Shown here one piece after another: positions 26,791 to 38,895 of a DNA stretch of 64,000 bases. This DNA comes from Betaproteobacteria bacterium. GTDB lineage: Bacteria; Pseudomonadota; Gammaproteobacteria; Burkholderiales; JACQAP01. The notes under the pieces are model-generated. The model was given only the letters and a program-made list of their open reading frames with translations. It had not been told where the DNA came from and ran no database searches. The translations under genes were made by a program, and so were the position numbers. Position 1 is the first letter of the stretch, and every line of letters begins with the position of its first letter. Location: assembly GCA_016194905.1 (NCBI GenBank), contig JACQAP010000029.1, positions 124,001-188,000 of the forward strand. The letters run 5' to 3'.

Positions 26791-28977
26791 TCACGATTTG
26801 AGGGATTTCCATTTCTTCAACAGTAGCGAGTTGGCGACCACCGACACCGAAGACAGCGCCATGGCCGCGCCGGCGATCACCGGGTTGAGCATGCCGAGCG
26901 CGGCGAGTGGAATGCCCAAAACGTTGTAAAAAAATGCGAAAAACAGATTCTGGCGGATTTTCCCGAGCGTCGCCCGGGACAGGCGGATCGCATCGACGAT
27001 GCTCATCATGTCGTTTCGCATCAGTGTGACGTCTGCCGATTCGATTGCGATGTCCGATCCCGCACCGATGGCAAAACTGACGTCGGCCGCCGCCAGCGCC
27101 AGTGCGTCGTTGATGCCGTCTCCGGCCATTGCCACGACGCGTCCGGTTTGCTTGAGCCGGCCGACTTCCGCCGCTTTGTCGCCGGGCAATACCTCCGCGC
27201 GAAACCGGTCGATGTCCAATGTCGCAGCAACGGCGGCTGCGGTGGCCATGTTGTCGCCGGTCAGCATGATGACTTCGATACCCAACGCCTTCAGTTGTGC
27301 GATGGCTGCAGCGGAGCCCGGATAAACTTCGTCGGCGATGCTGATCATCCCCAACATACGTTGCTCATCTGCCAGCGCTATTACGGTTGCCCCGGAGCCC
27401 GCGAGGCGATGCACGGCGTCTTCATCGAGGGCGATGGCTTGATCTGCCACAAAGCGCGGGGAACCGAGCAAAAACCGCCGTCCGCCGATTTGTGCGCGCA
27501 CACCCGATCCGGGCGTCGCTTCGAATTCGGTTACGCTCAGCAGGGCAATGCCGGCGTCCCGACTGCGCGCCAGCACGGCCAGTGCCAGTGGATGCTCGGA
27601 ATGCTGCTCCAGAGAGGCGGCAAGCCGCAGCACTTCGGCTTCATCGCATCCCGCCGCAGGGAGGATTTGGGTAACGACGGGCTGACCAAGTGTAAGCGTT
27701 CCGGTCTTGTCCACGACCAGCACGCCGATCTTTTCCGCGCGTTCGAGCGCGTCCGCACTGCGCACCAGAATTCCCGACTGCGCGCCCCGGCCCGTCCCGA
27801 CCGCGATGGCGGTCGGCGTTGCCAGGCCTAATGCGCACGGGCAGGCGATCACCAGCACCGCCACCGCGTTGACCAGCGCTTGCGTGAAATCTCCCGCTGC
27901 CATCCACCATCCGAGCAGGGTAACCAGACTGGTTGCCAGAACGACGGGGACAAAGATCCCGGAAATGCGGTCGGCAAGCCGCTGTATCGGCGCCTTGCTA
28001 CCCTGGGCTTCCTCGACCAGCCGGACGATATCTGCAAGTTGGGTGCTTGAGCCGACGCCGGTGGCGCGAATTTTCAGAACACCACTTTGATTCTGCGTCG
28101 CCGCGTAGACCCGATCGCCGACGCGCTTGGCGAGCGGCATACTCTCACCGGTCAGCATGCTCTCGTCGACGCTGGATGCGCCGTCGACGACGTCGCCGTC
28201 GACGGCGATGCGCTCGCCGGGGCGCACGATGACAATGTCGCCAGCCACGACCGAGGCCAGATCCACATCCGGGATCTGACCGTTGCGTTCGATTCTCACC
28301 TGCTTCGGTTGTAACTGGAGAAGTTTTTCGATGGCGCCGGATGTTCTGCTCTTGGCCCGCGCTTCCAGCAGTTTGCCCATGAGGACAAGGGTGATGATGG
28401 CCGCGCTGGCTTCGAAGTAGACGTGATGGTGATGCAGACCGAACATGGTCACTACTGTGCTATACAGGTAGGCCATGCTGGTGCCGAGCGCGACCAGGAC
28501 ATCCATGTTTGCAGCGCCGCCGCGCAGAGCGTTCCAGGAGCCCAGGTAGAAGCGTCTGCCGATCCAGAATTGCACAGGGGTGGCGAGCAGCCATTGCCAC
28601 CAGCGTGGCAAATAATCCTCATGGGAGCCCGCGAACATGGCGCCCATCTGCAGCAGCAGCGGCAGCGTCAGGGCCGCCGAAAACCAGAACCATTGCAACT
28701 CCCGCCGGTAATTTTCGATACGACGGGATTTCTCGGCCTCGCGCGATGTAACGGCCAATTCGCGCGCGCCATAGCCGGCCTTGTGCACGGTTTCCATCAG
28801 CGTGGGGATATCGGTGATGTCCGGCGCAAAGCGGACGCGGGCGCGTTCGGTTGCGAGGTTCACCGCGGCATCGACGCCCGGCAGCCTGGCCAATGCTTTT
28901 TCGATGCGGCTGGCGCAGGCGGCACAGGTCATGCCGTCGATCGCCAGGTTCACGGTGACCGGAGTAACTGGATCCAT
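26791..28977 (-). CDS. copA: Cu(I)-exporting P1B-type ATPase CopA
   Basis: CopA pumps Cu(I) from cytoplasm to periplasm. The 728-residue protein has one N-terminal metal-binding domain ([12 protein letters not shown], residues 15-26) and eight predicted membrane helices. Also present are the actuator TGES, the transport-site CPC in [15 protein letters not shown], the phosphorylation site DKTGTLT, GDGIND, and the last-helix Met/Ser segment. It is the first gene of the copper operon. The ATG lies six bases after the -10 box described upstream, so the mRNA probably begins at or next to it. Confidence 0.96.
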   Translation of the reverse strand: MDPVTPVTVNLAIDGMTCAACASRIEKALARLPGVDAAVNLATERARVRFAPDITDIPTLMETVHKAGYGARELAVTSREAEKSRRIENYRRELQWFWFSAALTLPLLLQMGAMFAGSHEDYLPRWWQWLLATPVQFWIGRRFYLGSWNALRGGAANMDVLVALGTSMAYLYSTVVTMFGLHHHHVYFEASAAIITLVLMGKLLEARAKSRTSGAIEKLLQLQPKQVRIERNGQIPDVDLASVVAGDIVIVRPGERIAVDGDVVDGASSVDESMLTGESMPLAKRVGDRVYAATQNQSGVLKIRATGVGSSTQLADIVRLVEEAQGSKAPIQRLADRISGIFVPVVLATSLVTLLGWWMAAGDFTQALVNAVAVLVIACPCALGLATPTAIAVGTGRGAQSGILVRSADALERAEKIGVLVVDKTGTLTLGQPVVTQILPAAGCDEAEVLRLAASLEQHSEHPLALAVLARSRDAGIALLSVTEFEATPGSGVRAQIGGRRFLLGSPRFVADQAIALDEDAVHRLAGSGATVIALADEQRMLGMISIADEVYPGSAAAIAQLKALGIEVIMLTGDNMATAAAVAATLDIDRFRAEVLPGDKAAEVGRLKQTGRVVAMAGDGINDALALAAADVSFAIGAGSDIAIESADVTLMRNDMMSIVDAIRLSRATLGKIRQNLFFAFFYNVLGIPLAALGMLNPVIAGAAMALSSVSVVANSLLLKKWKSLKS

Positions 28978-28983
28978 GTTTCC

Positions 28984-29029
28984 ACTCTAGTACCCGGTAG
29001 GGGTATCGTCAAGTACCGGGGCGGGGTAT
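28984..29029 (-). promoter_or_regulatory. copA promoter with GC-rich palindromes matching a CsoR operator
   Basis: On the minus strand there is a -35 box TTGACG (29012-29007), exactly 17 bases, then TAGAGT (28989-28984). The 17-base spacer is itself the near-palindrome ATACCCCTACCGGGTAC (29006-28990). A second, similar block, ATACCCCGCCCCGGTAC, lies just upstream (29029-29013). Runs of C then G flanked by TA/GTAC are the form of known CsoR sites, and csoR is in the operon. A repressor in the spacer would cover both promoter boxes. The CsoR link is inferred. Confidence 0.65.
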
Positions 29030-29081
29030 AAGGACGAAAGGGGAAAAGGGAAAGTGACAGGCAGGCCGACGCCGTCCACGC

Positions 29082-31046
<1,965 letters not shown>

Positions 31047-31073
31047 AGCTCGTCAGCTAAGGCGTGAAAATCT

Positions 31074-31255
31074 CAACGCAAAGGCGCGAAGGACGCAAAG
31101 AAATGCGAAGAAAGGGAATTCAAAAAACGGTGGGATTGATGTTCGCTTACGGCCGGTGCCTATAGTTACCGTGAGCGAAAGTACCGCAGTTTCTGTTTTC
31201 TCCCTTGTCACTTGTTTTCCTTTGCGCTCTTCGCGTCCTTTGCGCTTTTGCGTTG
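31074..31255. repeat. Inverted repeat of the CGCAAAGGCGC type
   Basis: Two 27-base arms, 31074-31100 and 31229-31255, are inverted copies of each other with three differences (pattern CAACGCAAA, GCGC, AAGGACGC, AAAG). The arms are 128 bases apart. They fill the gap between the acetoacetyl-CoA synthetase and lysS genes (31047-31269), where I see no gene. Degenerate repeats of this kind occur between genes in many proteobacterial genomes, and their role is unknown. Confidence 0.7.
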
Positions 31256-31269
31256 GGTGTTGATCTTAT

Positions 31270-32784
31270 CTATTCAGGGCGCATTTGCGGAAACAGGATC
31301 ACGTCGCGGATGCTGGGGCTGTCGGTGAACAGCATGACCAGACGGTCGATCCCGATGCCTTCGCCCGCCGTGGGGGGTAACCCGTATTCCAGCGCCCGGA
31401 CATAATCGGCGTCGTAGTACATCGCTTCCTCGTCCCCGGCTTCCTTGGCCTCCACCTGCTGCTGGAACCGCGCAGCCTGGTCTTCCGGATCGTTCAACTC
31501 CGAGAAACCATTGGCCAGTTCGCGGCCGGTGATGAACAGTTCGAAGCGGTCGGTCACCGCCGGATTCTTGTCGTTGCTGCGCGCCAGCGGCGAAACGTCG
31601 GTCGGATGGGCGACGATAAAAGTCGGCTGGATCAGTTTGTCCTCGGTGGTTTGCTCGAACAGCTTGAGTTGCAGAAGGCCAAACCCGTCGGTGGGGAAGA
31701 CCTCGACCTTGAAATTCTCCAGCGCGCCGCGCAGGGTTTCGATCTTCGACAGCTCTTGCAACGAATACCCGGGGTTGTACTTGGCGATGGCCTCGGCCAT
31801 GGTCAGACGGTCGAAAGGTTTGCCCAGATCGATGGTTTCACCCTGGTAGTTCAGCGTCGTACCGCCGTTCACCTTTTGGGCAAGCCCACGCAGCAGTTCT
31901 TCGGTGAGATTCATCAGGTAATGGTAATCTTGATACGCCTCGTAGAATTCCAGCATGGTGAACTCTGGATTGTGCCGGGTCGACATGCCTTCATTGCGGA
32001 AATTGCGGTTGATCTCGAACACCTTTTCGATCCCGCCTACCACCAGACGTTTCAGATAAAGCTCGGGCGCGATGCGCAAGTAAAGCTGCATGTCGAGCGC
32101 GTTGTGATGCGTCACGAAGGGCCGCGCCGCCGCGCCGCCGGGTATCGGTTGCATCATTGGCGTTTCAACTTCGAGGTAACCGCGCTCGACAAAAAACTCG
32201 CGGATGGCCTGGATGATTCCGGAGCGCGCCTTGAATACCCGTTGCGATTCAGGATTGGTGATCAGGTCCAGATAACGCTGACGGTATTTCTGTTCCTGGT
32301 CGGCGAGTCCGTGGAATTTCTCAGGCAATGGGCGCAGGGACTTCGAGAGCAGGCGCAGGCCGGTGACTTTGACCGAAAGCTCGCCCGTCCTGGTCTTGAA
32401 CAGCGTGCCCTCGGCGCCGAGGATGTCGCCCAGGTCCCAATGCTTGAAGGCGGTGTGCGTGCCTTCTCCGGTCACGTCGTCGCTTATGTAAAGCTGGATG
32501 CGGCCGGATATGTCCTGCAGGGCCGCAAAACTGGCCTTGCCCATCACGCGCTTGAGCATCATGCGGCCGGCGACCGCAACTCTGATCGCGGCCGGCTCGA
32601 GTTCCTCGTTGGACTTTGCGTCGTAGTCCCGATGCAGATCGGCGGCAAGGTGGGTACGGCGGAAGTCGCTCGGAAATGCGTTGCCGAGGGCACGCAGTTC
32701 ACGCAGCTTGGCCCGCCGCTCCGCGATGATCTGATTCTCGTCAGGTGATTCTGTCGGAGGTTTTTTTCCGTTGTCGTCAGCCAT
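31270..32784 (-). CDS. lysS: Lysyl-tRNA synthetase (class II)
   Basis: The enzyme charges tRNA-Lys. The 504-residue protein has an N-terminal OB-fold anticodon-binding domain ([21 protein letters not shown]) and a class II core. The core shows motif 2-type [29 protein letters not shown] and motif 3 [17 protein letters not shown]. The ATG at 32784 is preceded by a GTG two codons earlier, which is a less likely start. It follows prfB by two bases, so the two are cotranscribed, the standard prfB-lysS pair. Confidence 0.96.
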   Translation of the reverse strand: MADDNGKKPPTESPDENQIIAERRAKLRELRALGNAFPSDFRRTHLAADLHRDYDAKSNEELEPAAIRVAVAGRMMLKRVMGKASFAALQDISGRIQLYISDDVTGEGTHTAFKHWDLGDILGAEGTLFKTRTGELSVKVTGLRLLSKSLRPLPEKFHGLADQEQKYRQRYLDLITNPESQRVFKARSGIIQAIREFFVERGYLEVETPMMQPIPGGAAARPFVTHHNALDMQLYLRIAPELYLKRLVVGGIEKVFEINRNFRNEGMSTRHNPEFTMLEFYEAYQDYHYLMNLTEELLRGLAQKVNGGTTLNYQGETIDLGKPFDRLTMAEAIAKYNPGYSLQELSKIETLRGALENFKVEVFPTDGFGLLQLKLFEQTTEDKLIQPTFIVAHPTDVSPLARSNDKNPAVTDRFELFITGRELANGFSELNDPEDQAARFQQQVEAKEAGDEEAMYYDADYVRALEYGLPPTAGEGIGIDRLVMLFTDSPSIRDVILFPQMRPE

Positions 32785-32786
32785 GG

Positions 32787-33891
32787 TCACACGCCCTGTT
32801 TGAGGGAGGCATTGATGAAATCGTCGAGGTCGCCGTCGAGGACGGACTGGGTGTCGCCTTTTTCCACGTTGGTGCGCAGATCCTTGATGCGCGACTGGTC
32901 GAGCACGTAAGAGCGGATCTGGTGTCCCCAGGCGATGTCGGTCTTGGAATCTTCCATGGCCTGTTTTTCTTCGTTGCGCTTGCGCATCTCCAGCTCATAA
33001 AGACGGGCCTTGAGCATGGCCATGGCTTCCGCGCGATTGCGGTGCTGGGAACGGTCGCTCTGGCACTGCACGACGATGCCGCTCGGCATGTGCGTGATAC
33101 GGATCGCAGAGTCCGTTTTGTTGATATGTTGCCCGCCAGCGCCGCTGGCGCGGAAGGTATCGACGCGCAGGTCCGCGGGATTGATGGCGATCTCGATCGT
33201 ATCGTCGACCTCGGGATAGACAAATACGCTGGCGAATGAGGTGTGGCGTCTTGCGTTCGAATCGAAAGGCGATTTGCGCACCAGCCGGTGCACGCCGCTT
33301 TCGGTGCGCAGTGTCCCGAAAGCGTAGTCGCCGGTGACCTTGAGCGCCGCACTCTTGAGCCCTGCCACATCACCGGGGGATTCTTCGAGTACCTCAACCT
33401 GGAAACCGCGGCGGTCGCAGAACTTCAGGTACATGCGTTCGAGCATCGACGCCCAGTCCTGTGCTTCGGTTCCGCCGGAACCGGACTGGATGTCGAGGAA
33501 GCAGTTGTTCGGGTCCATCGGGTTGGAGAACATGCGGCGGAATTCCATCCCCGCCACGATTTTTTCCAGGTCGGCAATGTCTTCACCAATCGCGTTCAGC
33601 GCGGCATCGTCATTCTCGGCGCGCGCCATCGCAAACAGGTCGCGCGCATCGCGCAACCCCTGATCGAGCTTTTCCAGCGTGGCGACGACGGATTCCAGTT
33701 GCTTGCGTTCACGGCCCAGGTCCTGGGCCCGCTTGGCATCGTTCCAGATCGCGGGATCTTCGGCGAGCTGGACGACTTCGATCAGGCGGTTGCGTTTGCC
33801 TTCGAAGTCAAAGATACCTCCGCAGCTCTTTGGTGCGGGAATCGAGGTTGTCGAGCTGGTTGGCGAGGGCGTTGAGTCGTTCCGCTTCCAT
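32787..33891 (-). CDS. prfB: Peptide chain release factor 2 (programmed +1 frameshift)
   Basis: RF2 ends translation at UGA and UAA. The first 27 codons (33891-33811, [20 protein letters not shown]...) end at an in-frame TGA. The rest, from DFEGKRNRL onward, is in the +1 frame. The joined product is 367 residues, close to typical RF2 length. The stop-codon-recognising SPF (KSPFDSN) and the catalytic GGQ ([13 protein letters not shown]) are both present. The shift lets RF2 set its own level: scarce RF2 favours frameshifting. It lies upstream of lysS in one unit. Confidence 0.95.
33808..33821 (-). promoter_or_regulatory. RF2 frameshift site
   Basis: On the minus strand GGAGG (33821-33817), three bases, CTT TGA C. 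The Shine-Dalgarno-like element three bases before CTT and the slippery CTT followed by the weak stop TGA-C are the same arrangement as in E. coli prfB. The ribosome slips by one base so that CTT-T-GAC is read Leu-Asp. Confidence 0.95.
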
Positions 33892-33963
33892 GTGAATTCC
33901 GATCCTGAAAGCGCACCATTCTAACCGATGTCGCGCGGCAGACCGCGTCTTCCGTGACCAAAC

Positions 33964-35670
33964 TCAGACGGCGGGCTGCCAATGCTGGACGAGCAACTGC
34001 ACCGATCGCGTGGCGTTGAACTCGTTGACCTGAACGCGGTAAACCGCGCGGATGCGCGGTGGCAGCGGGTCATCGTGTCCGAACAGGATGCCGTCGAAAG
34101 TTCGCGCCGAATCCGACGCACGCAGCCGCAGCTTCAGGTGCCGGCCGCCGACGACGCGCTGATCGGCGATTTCATACACGTCGCAAAACGCCGGCGCCAT
34201 AAATCCCTGTCCCCAGATCCCGCTCTCCAGCGCCTCGGCGAAACCCAGGTTGATGTCTGCAGCGACCAGGCTGCCGTCGGTCTCGATCAGGCGTTCCAGA
34301 TCGACAGGACCGACCAGATCGCGCACGACTTCCTCGAAGGCTGCCGCGAACGCGGCTACATCGCTGCTTCGTATGGTCAGTCCGGCGGCCGCCGCATGGC
34401 CGCCGAAGCGCAGAATCAGGCCGGGATGCCGCTTGGTAACAAGGTCCAGCGCGTCGCGCAAATGCAGTCCGGGAATGGACCGGCCCGAACCCTTCGCCTC
34501 GCCGCCGTCGGCGGGCGCAAAAGCGATGGCGGGGCGGTGAAAGCGCTCGCGCAGGCGCGCGGCGAGAATGCCGATGACGCCCTGATGCCAGGACTCGTCA
34601 TAAAGGCTCAGGCTGAAGGTGTCCGCAACGTCGATCTTGTCCATCAGTGCCAATGCTGTTTCCTGCATGCCGGCCTCGATGTCGCGGCGTTCGCGGTTGA
34701 GCGAATCGAGTTGTTTCGCCAGTTCCGCGGCCCGGATCGGGTTCTGCGTCAACAGGCACTCAATGCCGACGGACATGTCGGTGAGCCGCCCGGCCGCGTT
34801 CAGCCTCGGTCCGACCACGAAGCCAAGATCATAGGTGGATACGCGCGATGGGTCGCGTCCGACGACGCGGAACAGCGCATCAATGCCGGCTCGCCCGCGA
34901 CCGGCACGGATGCGCCGCAATCCCTGGTCAACCAGGATGCGATTGTTGTCGTCGAGGCGCACCACGTCGGCGACGGTGCCGAGCGCGACCAGGTCAAGCA
35001 ATTCCGCAAGGTTGGGCTCCTTGCGCTGGCTGAACCAGTCGCGCCGGCGCAATTCGGCGCGCAAGGCGACGAGCACATAGAACATCACGCCGACCCCGGC
35101 CAGGTGTTTGCTCCGAAAGGCGCAGCCGTGCTGATTGGGATTGACGATGCAGGCCGCGGCCGGCAGTTGCGCACCTGGAAGATGATGATCGGTGATCAGC
35201 ACCTGGATGCCGAGCCTGGCGGCCTCCTCGACGCCTTCCACGCTGGCGATACCGTTGTCCACCGTGATCAGAAAATCCGGTTTCCGGCCGGCCGCCAGTT
35301 TCACGATTTCCGGTGTGAGGCCGTAGCCGTATTCGAAACGATTCGGCACCAGATATTCGACTTTCGCGCCGAAACTCCGCAGACCCAGCATGCCGATTGC
35401 GCAGGCCGTGGCGCCATCTGCGTCGTAGTCGGCAACGATGAGAAGGCGTTTTTCGGCGGTGATCGCGTCGGCCAGCAAATTCGCCATCGCCCCGCAATTG
35501 AGCAGATGGTCGGACGACAGCAATCGGGTTAGTGAAGTGTCGAGCTGCGTCGCTTCGAGTACGCCGCGGGCGGCGTAGATTTTTGCCAAAACGGGGTGCA
35601 GGCCGCTCGCGTGCAGTTTTTCAAGGGCTGCCGGCGGCACCTCGCGCTCGACGATGCGGGTGGGATTCAT
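33964..35670 (-). CDS. recJ: Single-stranded-DNA-specific exonuclease RecJ
   Basis: RecJ degrades single-stranded DNA 5' to 3' in recombination and mismatch repair. The 568-residue protein has the DHH-family motifs IVADYDADGATA, DNGIASVEG and LITDHHLPG, the DHHA1 segment with RFGGHAAAAGLTIRSSD, and a C-terminal OB-like domain. The ATG at 35670 shares one base with the stop of the upstream RpfE-like gene. Downstream on the same strand are prfB and lysS. Confidence 0.95.
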   Translation of the reverse strand: MNPTRIVEREVPPAALEKLHASGLHPVLAKIYAARGVLEATQLDTSLTRLLSSDHLLNCGAMANLLADAITAEKRLLIVADYDADGATACAIGMLGLRSFGAKVEYLVPNRFEYGYGLTPEIVKLAAGRKPDFLITVDNGIASVEGVEEAARLGIQVLITDHHLPGAQLPAAACIVNPNQHGCAFRSKHLAGVGVMFYVLVALRAELRRRDWFSQRKEPNLAELLDLVALGTVADVVRLDDNNRILVDQGLRRIRAGRGRAGIDALFRVVGRDPSRVSTYDLGFVVGPRLNAAGRLTDMSVGIECLLTQNPIRAAELAKQLDSLNRERRDIEAGMQETALALMDKIDVADTFSLSLYDESWHQGVIGILAARLRERFHRPAIAFAPADGGEAKGSGRSIPGLHLRDALDLVTKRHPGLILRFGGHAAAAGLTIRSSDVAAFAAAFEEVVRDLVGPVDLERLIETDGSLVAADINLGFAEALESGIWGQGFMAPAFCDVYEIADQRVVGGRHLKLRLRASDSARTFDGILFGHDDPLPPRIRAVYRVQVNEFNATRSVQLLVQHWQPAV

Positions 35671-36683
35671 CACGGTCGATGCAGTGGGGTACTGAGCGAA
35701 CCCGCGGGTCTCCACCAACGCCACAGGTTCATACGGCTCACGGTCCACCGGTGGCTGCGGCCGTCGCCGACGGTTGCAATGACAAGGTGGCGAATACGTC
35801 CTTTTTTCAGCTGCTCTGCCAGCGGCGCGAACCAGCGCTGCTCCAGATTTTCGAGTGCTTCCTTCCAGGCAGCGGGATCGAGGTGCATCGACGCCGTTGC
35901 CGCGTCGCGCAGTTCGATCAGAACATCATCCGCGGCGATCGCATCGATGCCTTGTTCGGTTGCAGTAAACGGGATACTCGCCAGTTTCGACAATCCACGC
36001 GCTAGCACGCTGCTGCCCATCACGGCTTGGAAGGATGTACGGGCTCCTGGGAGCGTCCCGCCGCCGGAGAACCAGAGGCTGTTGATCGGCAGGGCGGCAC
36101 GCTGTTCGCGTTCCTCGTTGACCGGATGCGCGTGCAGCAGCATCTGGACTTCGTTGAATATCCGGTGCCAGGCCAGCCGATCTTCGCCTTCCGGCAACAT
36201 GCGGTCGACATCGTGGCCGACTGCCCGCGACAGGCTGCTGGTGTGGATACGCGATGGTCGCGCCGTCTTCAGGTACCAGCGATGCGGCTGAGGAGCCAGA
36301 AAGTTCAAGCCATCGGCGGCAAAGTGCCGATTGAGCGCTGCGCAGAGCGAAACCGCCTCGGCGTCGGTGATCGACAGCGATTCAGGGGCCAGCAGAATCA
36401 GCTGGTTGCGATTCACCTGAAGATGCACCGGATCGGCGCTCAGCCAGAAGTCCTCTCCCGGAGGCATGCCGGCACCAAACAATGCTATCGGCGCAGTCGG
36501 CCAGTCGGCCTGCCGCGGCACCCCGAATTGCTGGCACAGCCAGGCCTGTTCGTCGTTGCAACCGGATTCGCTGACGTCGCTGCGACCGATCAAAGTCTGT
36601 AGCGCAGGAACAATCGGCGAATCGTGGTCCGCGCTGGCGTGAGGCCAGAACAGGGCGGGGATGAACAGGGTAACGGTATGCAC
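35670..36683 (-). CDS. RpfE-like regulatory protein, function uncertain
   Basis: The roughly 337-residue soluble protein ends one base into the recJ start codon. Its N-terminus (HTVTLFIPALFWPHAS) and C-terminus (GRSHRWTVSRMNLWRWW) fit the group annotated as RpfE. In Xanthomonas rpfE sits next to recJ, prfB and lysS, as here, and was named for an effect on pathogenicity factors. Some relatives are labelled phosphoglycerate-mutase-like. I see no catalytic motif. The start is unsure: GTG at 36683 fits the family, and another GTG lies at 36734. Confidence 0.7.
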   Translation of the reverse strand: MHTVTLFIPALFWPHASADHDSPIVPALQTLIGRSDVSESGCNDEQAWLCQQFGVPRQADWPTAPIALFGAGMPPGEDFWLSADPVHLQVNRNQLILLAPESLSITDAEAVSLCAALNRHFAADGLNFLAPQPHRWYLKTARPSRIHTSSLSRAVGHDVDRMLPEGEDRLAWHRIFNEVQMLLHAHPVNEEREQRAALPINSLWFSGGGTLPGARTSFQAVMGSSVLARGLSKLASIPFTATEQGIDAIAADDVLIELRDAATASMHLDPAAWKEALENLEQRWFAPLAEQLKKGRIRHLVIATVGDGRSHRWTVSRMNLWRWWRPAGSLSTPLHRP

Positions 36684-36849
36684 GGAGTCGGGGCGAAAAT
36701 CGGCTGTGAGTTTAGCATGCGGGTTTCCCGCCACCTGTGGAAACCCCTGCGGAACATTGCATTCGTACTCAGCCAGCTTACTTATCCGTGGCGGAATATG
36801 GCAGACTGCGCGTCGCTGCCGGAAAACCCACGCCGTAAATCATCCATCC

Positions 36850-38097
36850 ATGCTGACGCCGTATGAATTGTTTGTCGGGCTGCGCTATACGCGCGCCAAG
36901 CGGCGCAATCATTTCATCTCCTTTATTTCCATCACTTCGATGCTCGGCATAGCCTTGGGCGTCGCCGCGCTGATCGTGGTGCTTTCGGTCATGAACGGCT
37001 TCCAGAAAGAGCTGCGCGCACGCATTCTTGGAGTGGCTTCGCATGTGCAGATTACCGGCATGGCGGGCGGCCTCATGGACTGGCAGCGAGTGGCGGCGCA
37101 GACCGCCAGGAACAAGGAAGTGGTCGCGGCGGCGCCTTACGTCATGGCACAAGGGCTGATCTCCAACCGCCAGACGGTTCAAGGCAGCATCGTGCGCGGC
37201 ATAGTGCCCGTGGACGAGGACAAGGTCGCCGATATCGGGATGCATATGAAATCCGGCAGCCTGGGCGCGCTGCAACCCGGCAAGTTCGGCATCGTGCTGG
37301 GCAGCGAACTGGCGCTGAGCATCGGCGCGCGCGTCGGCGACAAGATCGTGGTAATCGCGCCGCAGGGACAGGTGACGCCGGCCGGGATCATGCCGCGGCT
37401 CAAGCAATTCGACGTTGTCGGCATCTTCGAAGTCGGCATGTACGAATACGATGCCGGGCTGGCGCTGATTCATCTCGAGGACGCCCAGAAACTCTATCGC
37501 ATGGAAGACAAGGTTTCGGGCGTGCGCCTGAAGCTGAAGGATCTGTTTGCAGCGCCGCGCGTCGCGCGGGAACTTACATATACGCTTGACGCGGATGTCT
37601 ACGTCGCCGACTGGACCCGCAGTCATGCGAATTTTTTCCGGGCGGTGCAGATCGAGAAGCGGGTGATGTTCATCATCCTGTTGCTGATCGTGGCTGTCGC
37701 GGCGTTCAACATCGTTTCGACGCTGGTCATGGCGGTAACCGACAAACGTGCCGACATCGCTATTCTGCGCACCCTGGGTGCGGCGCCCGGCGAGATCATG
37801 AGGATTTTCATTATCCAGGGCGCCTTGATCGGTGTGATCGGCACGCTTGTCGGCGTATTTGGTGGCGTGCTGATTGCATTGAACGTGGATGTGGTGGTAC
37901 CGGCCATCGAGCGCCTGATCGGTGTGCAGTTCCTGGCAAAGGATGTGTACTACATCAGCGACCTTCCGTCTGATCTTCATCTGCAGGACGTCACTGTCAT
38001 CGCGTTGACTTCCTTTGCCCTGAGTCTTGCGGCCACTCTCTATCCGAGCCTGCGAGCCGCCCGCGTGAATCCGGCCGAAGCGCTGAGATATGAATGA
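36850..38097 (+). CDS. lolC: Lipoprotein-releasing ABC transporter permease LolC/LolE
   Basis: The 415-residue inner-membrane protein works with LolD to lift lipoproteins from the inner membrane toward LolA. It has one N-terminal membrane helix ([20 protein letters not shown]), a large periplasmic domain (about residues 45-265), then three C-terminal helices. [20 protein letters not shown] is the LolD-contact region. The family ending is [15 protein letters not shown]. Only one permease gene is present, as in organisms that use a LolC/E homodimer (LolF-type). The frame is open upstream, but the start is the ATG at 36850 ([17 protein letters not shown]). Confidence 0.94.
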   Translation: MLTPYELFVGLRYTRAKRRNHFISFISITSMLGIALGVAALIVVLSVMNGFQKELRARILGVASHVQITGMAGGLMDWQRVAAQTARNKEVVAAAPYVMAQGLISNRQTVQGSIVRGIVPVDEDKVADIGMHMKSGSLGALQPGKFGIVLGSELALSIGARVGDKIVVIAPQGQVTPAGIMPRLKQFDVVGIFEVGMYEYDAGLALIHLEDAQKLYRMEDKVSGVRLKLKDLFAAPRVARELTYTLDADVYVADWTRSHANFFRAVQIEKRVMFIILLLIVAVAAFNIVSTLVMAVTDKRADIAILRTLGAAPGEIMRIFIIQGALIGVIGTLVGVFGGVLIALNVDVVVPAIERLIGVQFLAKDVYYISDLPSDLHLQDVTVIALTSFALSLAATLYPSLRAARVNPAEALRYE

Positions 38098-38806
38098 GAT
38101 GAGCACGAACGTCGTAGTTTCCTGCCGCAATCTGCAGAAGATATTCCGGCAGGGCGACTACGCCGTCCCGGTGCTGACCGGCGTCGACATCGAAGTGCGG
38201 CGCGGCGAAACGGTGGCCATCGTCGGCGCATCAGGTTCGGGCAAGAGCACTCTGCTGCACCTGCTGGGGGGGCTCGAGGCTGCTTCGTCCGGCGAGATCC
38301 TGCTCATGGGACGCCGGCTGAACGAACTCGGTGAAAAGGAAAAAGGCCGGTGGCGCAACCACGGTCTGGGCTTTGTGTACCAATTCCATCATCTGCTGCC
38401 GGAGTTCACCGCGCTGGAAAACGTTGCGATGCCGCTGTTGATCCGGCGTATGACGGCTGATGGGGCTACTCAGCGAGCGCGCCGTGTGCTTGAGCGGGTA
38501 GGATTGAGCGGGCGAGCGAGCCATACGCCGGGCGAACTGTCAGGCGGCGAACGTCAGCGTGCGGCATTGGCGCGGGCGCTGGTGACCGAACCGGCATGCG
38601 TGCTCGCGGACGAACCGACCGGAAACCTCGATCGCCATACCGCCGAGGGCGTGCTCGACCTCATGCTTGAACTCAATCGCGAGCTTTCCACAAGCTTCGT
38701 CGTGGTGACCCACGATCCGACGATCGCGGCACGGATGCAGCGCACGCTGCGCTTGGAGGATGGAAAGCTAATGCAGGACTCGGGATTCACTTCAATACCC
38801 CCTTGA
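38090..38806 (+). CDS. lolD: Lipoprotein-releasing ABC transporter ATPase LolD
   Basis: LolD powers lipoprotein release. The 238-residue ABC ATPase has Walker [10 protein letters not shown], the Q-loop [18 protein letters not shown], signature [15 protein letters not shown], Walker [14 protein letters not shown] and the switch histidine VVVTHDP. The first ATG overlaps the end of lolC by eight bases, and a second ATG at 38099 is equally possible. Translational coupling with lolC is likely. Confidence 0.95.
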   Translation: MNEMSTNVVVSCRNLQKIFRQGDYAVPVLTGVDIEVRRGETVAIVGASGSGKSTLLHLLGGLEAASSGEILLMGRRLNELGEKEKGRWRNHGLGFVYQFHHLLPEFTALENVAMPLLIRRMTADGATQRARRVLERVGLSGRASHTPGELSGGERQRAALARALVTEPACVLADEPTGNLDRHTAEGVLDLMLELNRELSTSFVVVTHDPTIAARMQRTLRLEDGKLMQDSGFTSIPP

Positions 38807-38819
38807 GGGGTACGCGGGC

Positions 38820-38873
38820 CTTAGGACTCGGGTTCAAGCAAACTGCTGTCATTGTTTTCATCTGAGTCCTAAG
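38820..38873. repeat. Inverted repeat between convergent lolD and alkA-like genes
   Basis: CTTAGGACTC (38820-38829) and GAGTCCTAAG (38864-38873) are a perfect 10-base inverted repeat with a 34-base loop. The core AGGACTCGGG also occurs at 38774-38783 inside the end of lolD, and GAGTCCC recurs near 38886. No T run follows, so it is not a standard terminator, although it could stop transcription from both sides. The gap 38807-38895 holds nothing else. Confidence 0.55.
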
Positions 38874-38895
38874 TTCTGCGCCCTGAGTCCCCTAT

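Noticed and set aside
26791-28977. Second metal-binding domain or cadmium/zinc specificity for the P-type ATPase
   Set aside because: There is only one GMTCAAC domain, and the CPC context plus copZ and csoR indicate Cu(I).
31047-31269. CRISPR-like or tandem array in the CGCAAAGG region
   Set aside because: There are only two arms, and they are inverted, not direct; no spacers.
33982-35532. 516-codon plus-strand frame opposite recJ
   Set aside because: It is a shadow of recJ, which has all the DHH motifs.
36778-38130. 450-codon minus-strand frame opposite lolC
   Set aside because: lolC membrane and periplasmic domains are clear on the plus strand; the antisense is His/Arg/Asp-rich.
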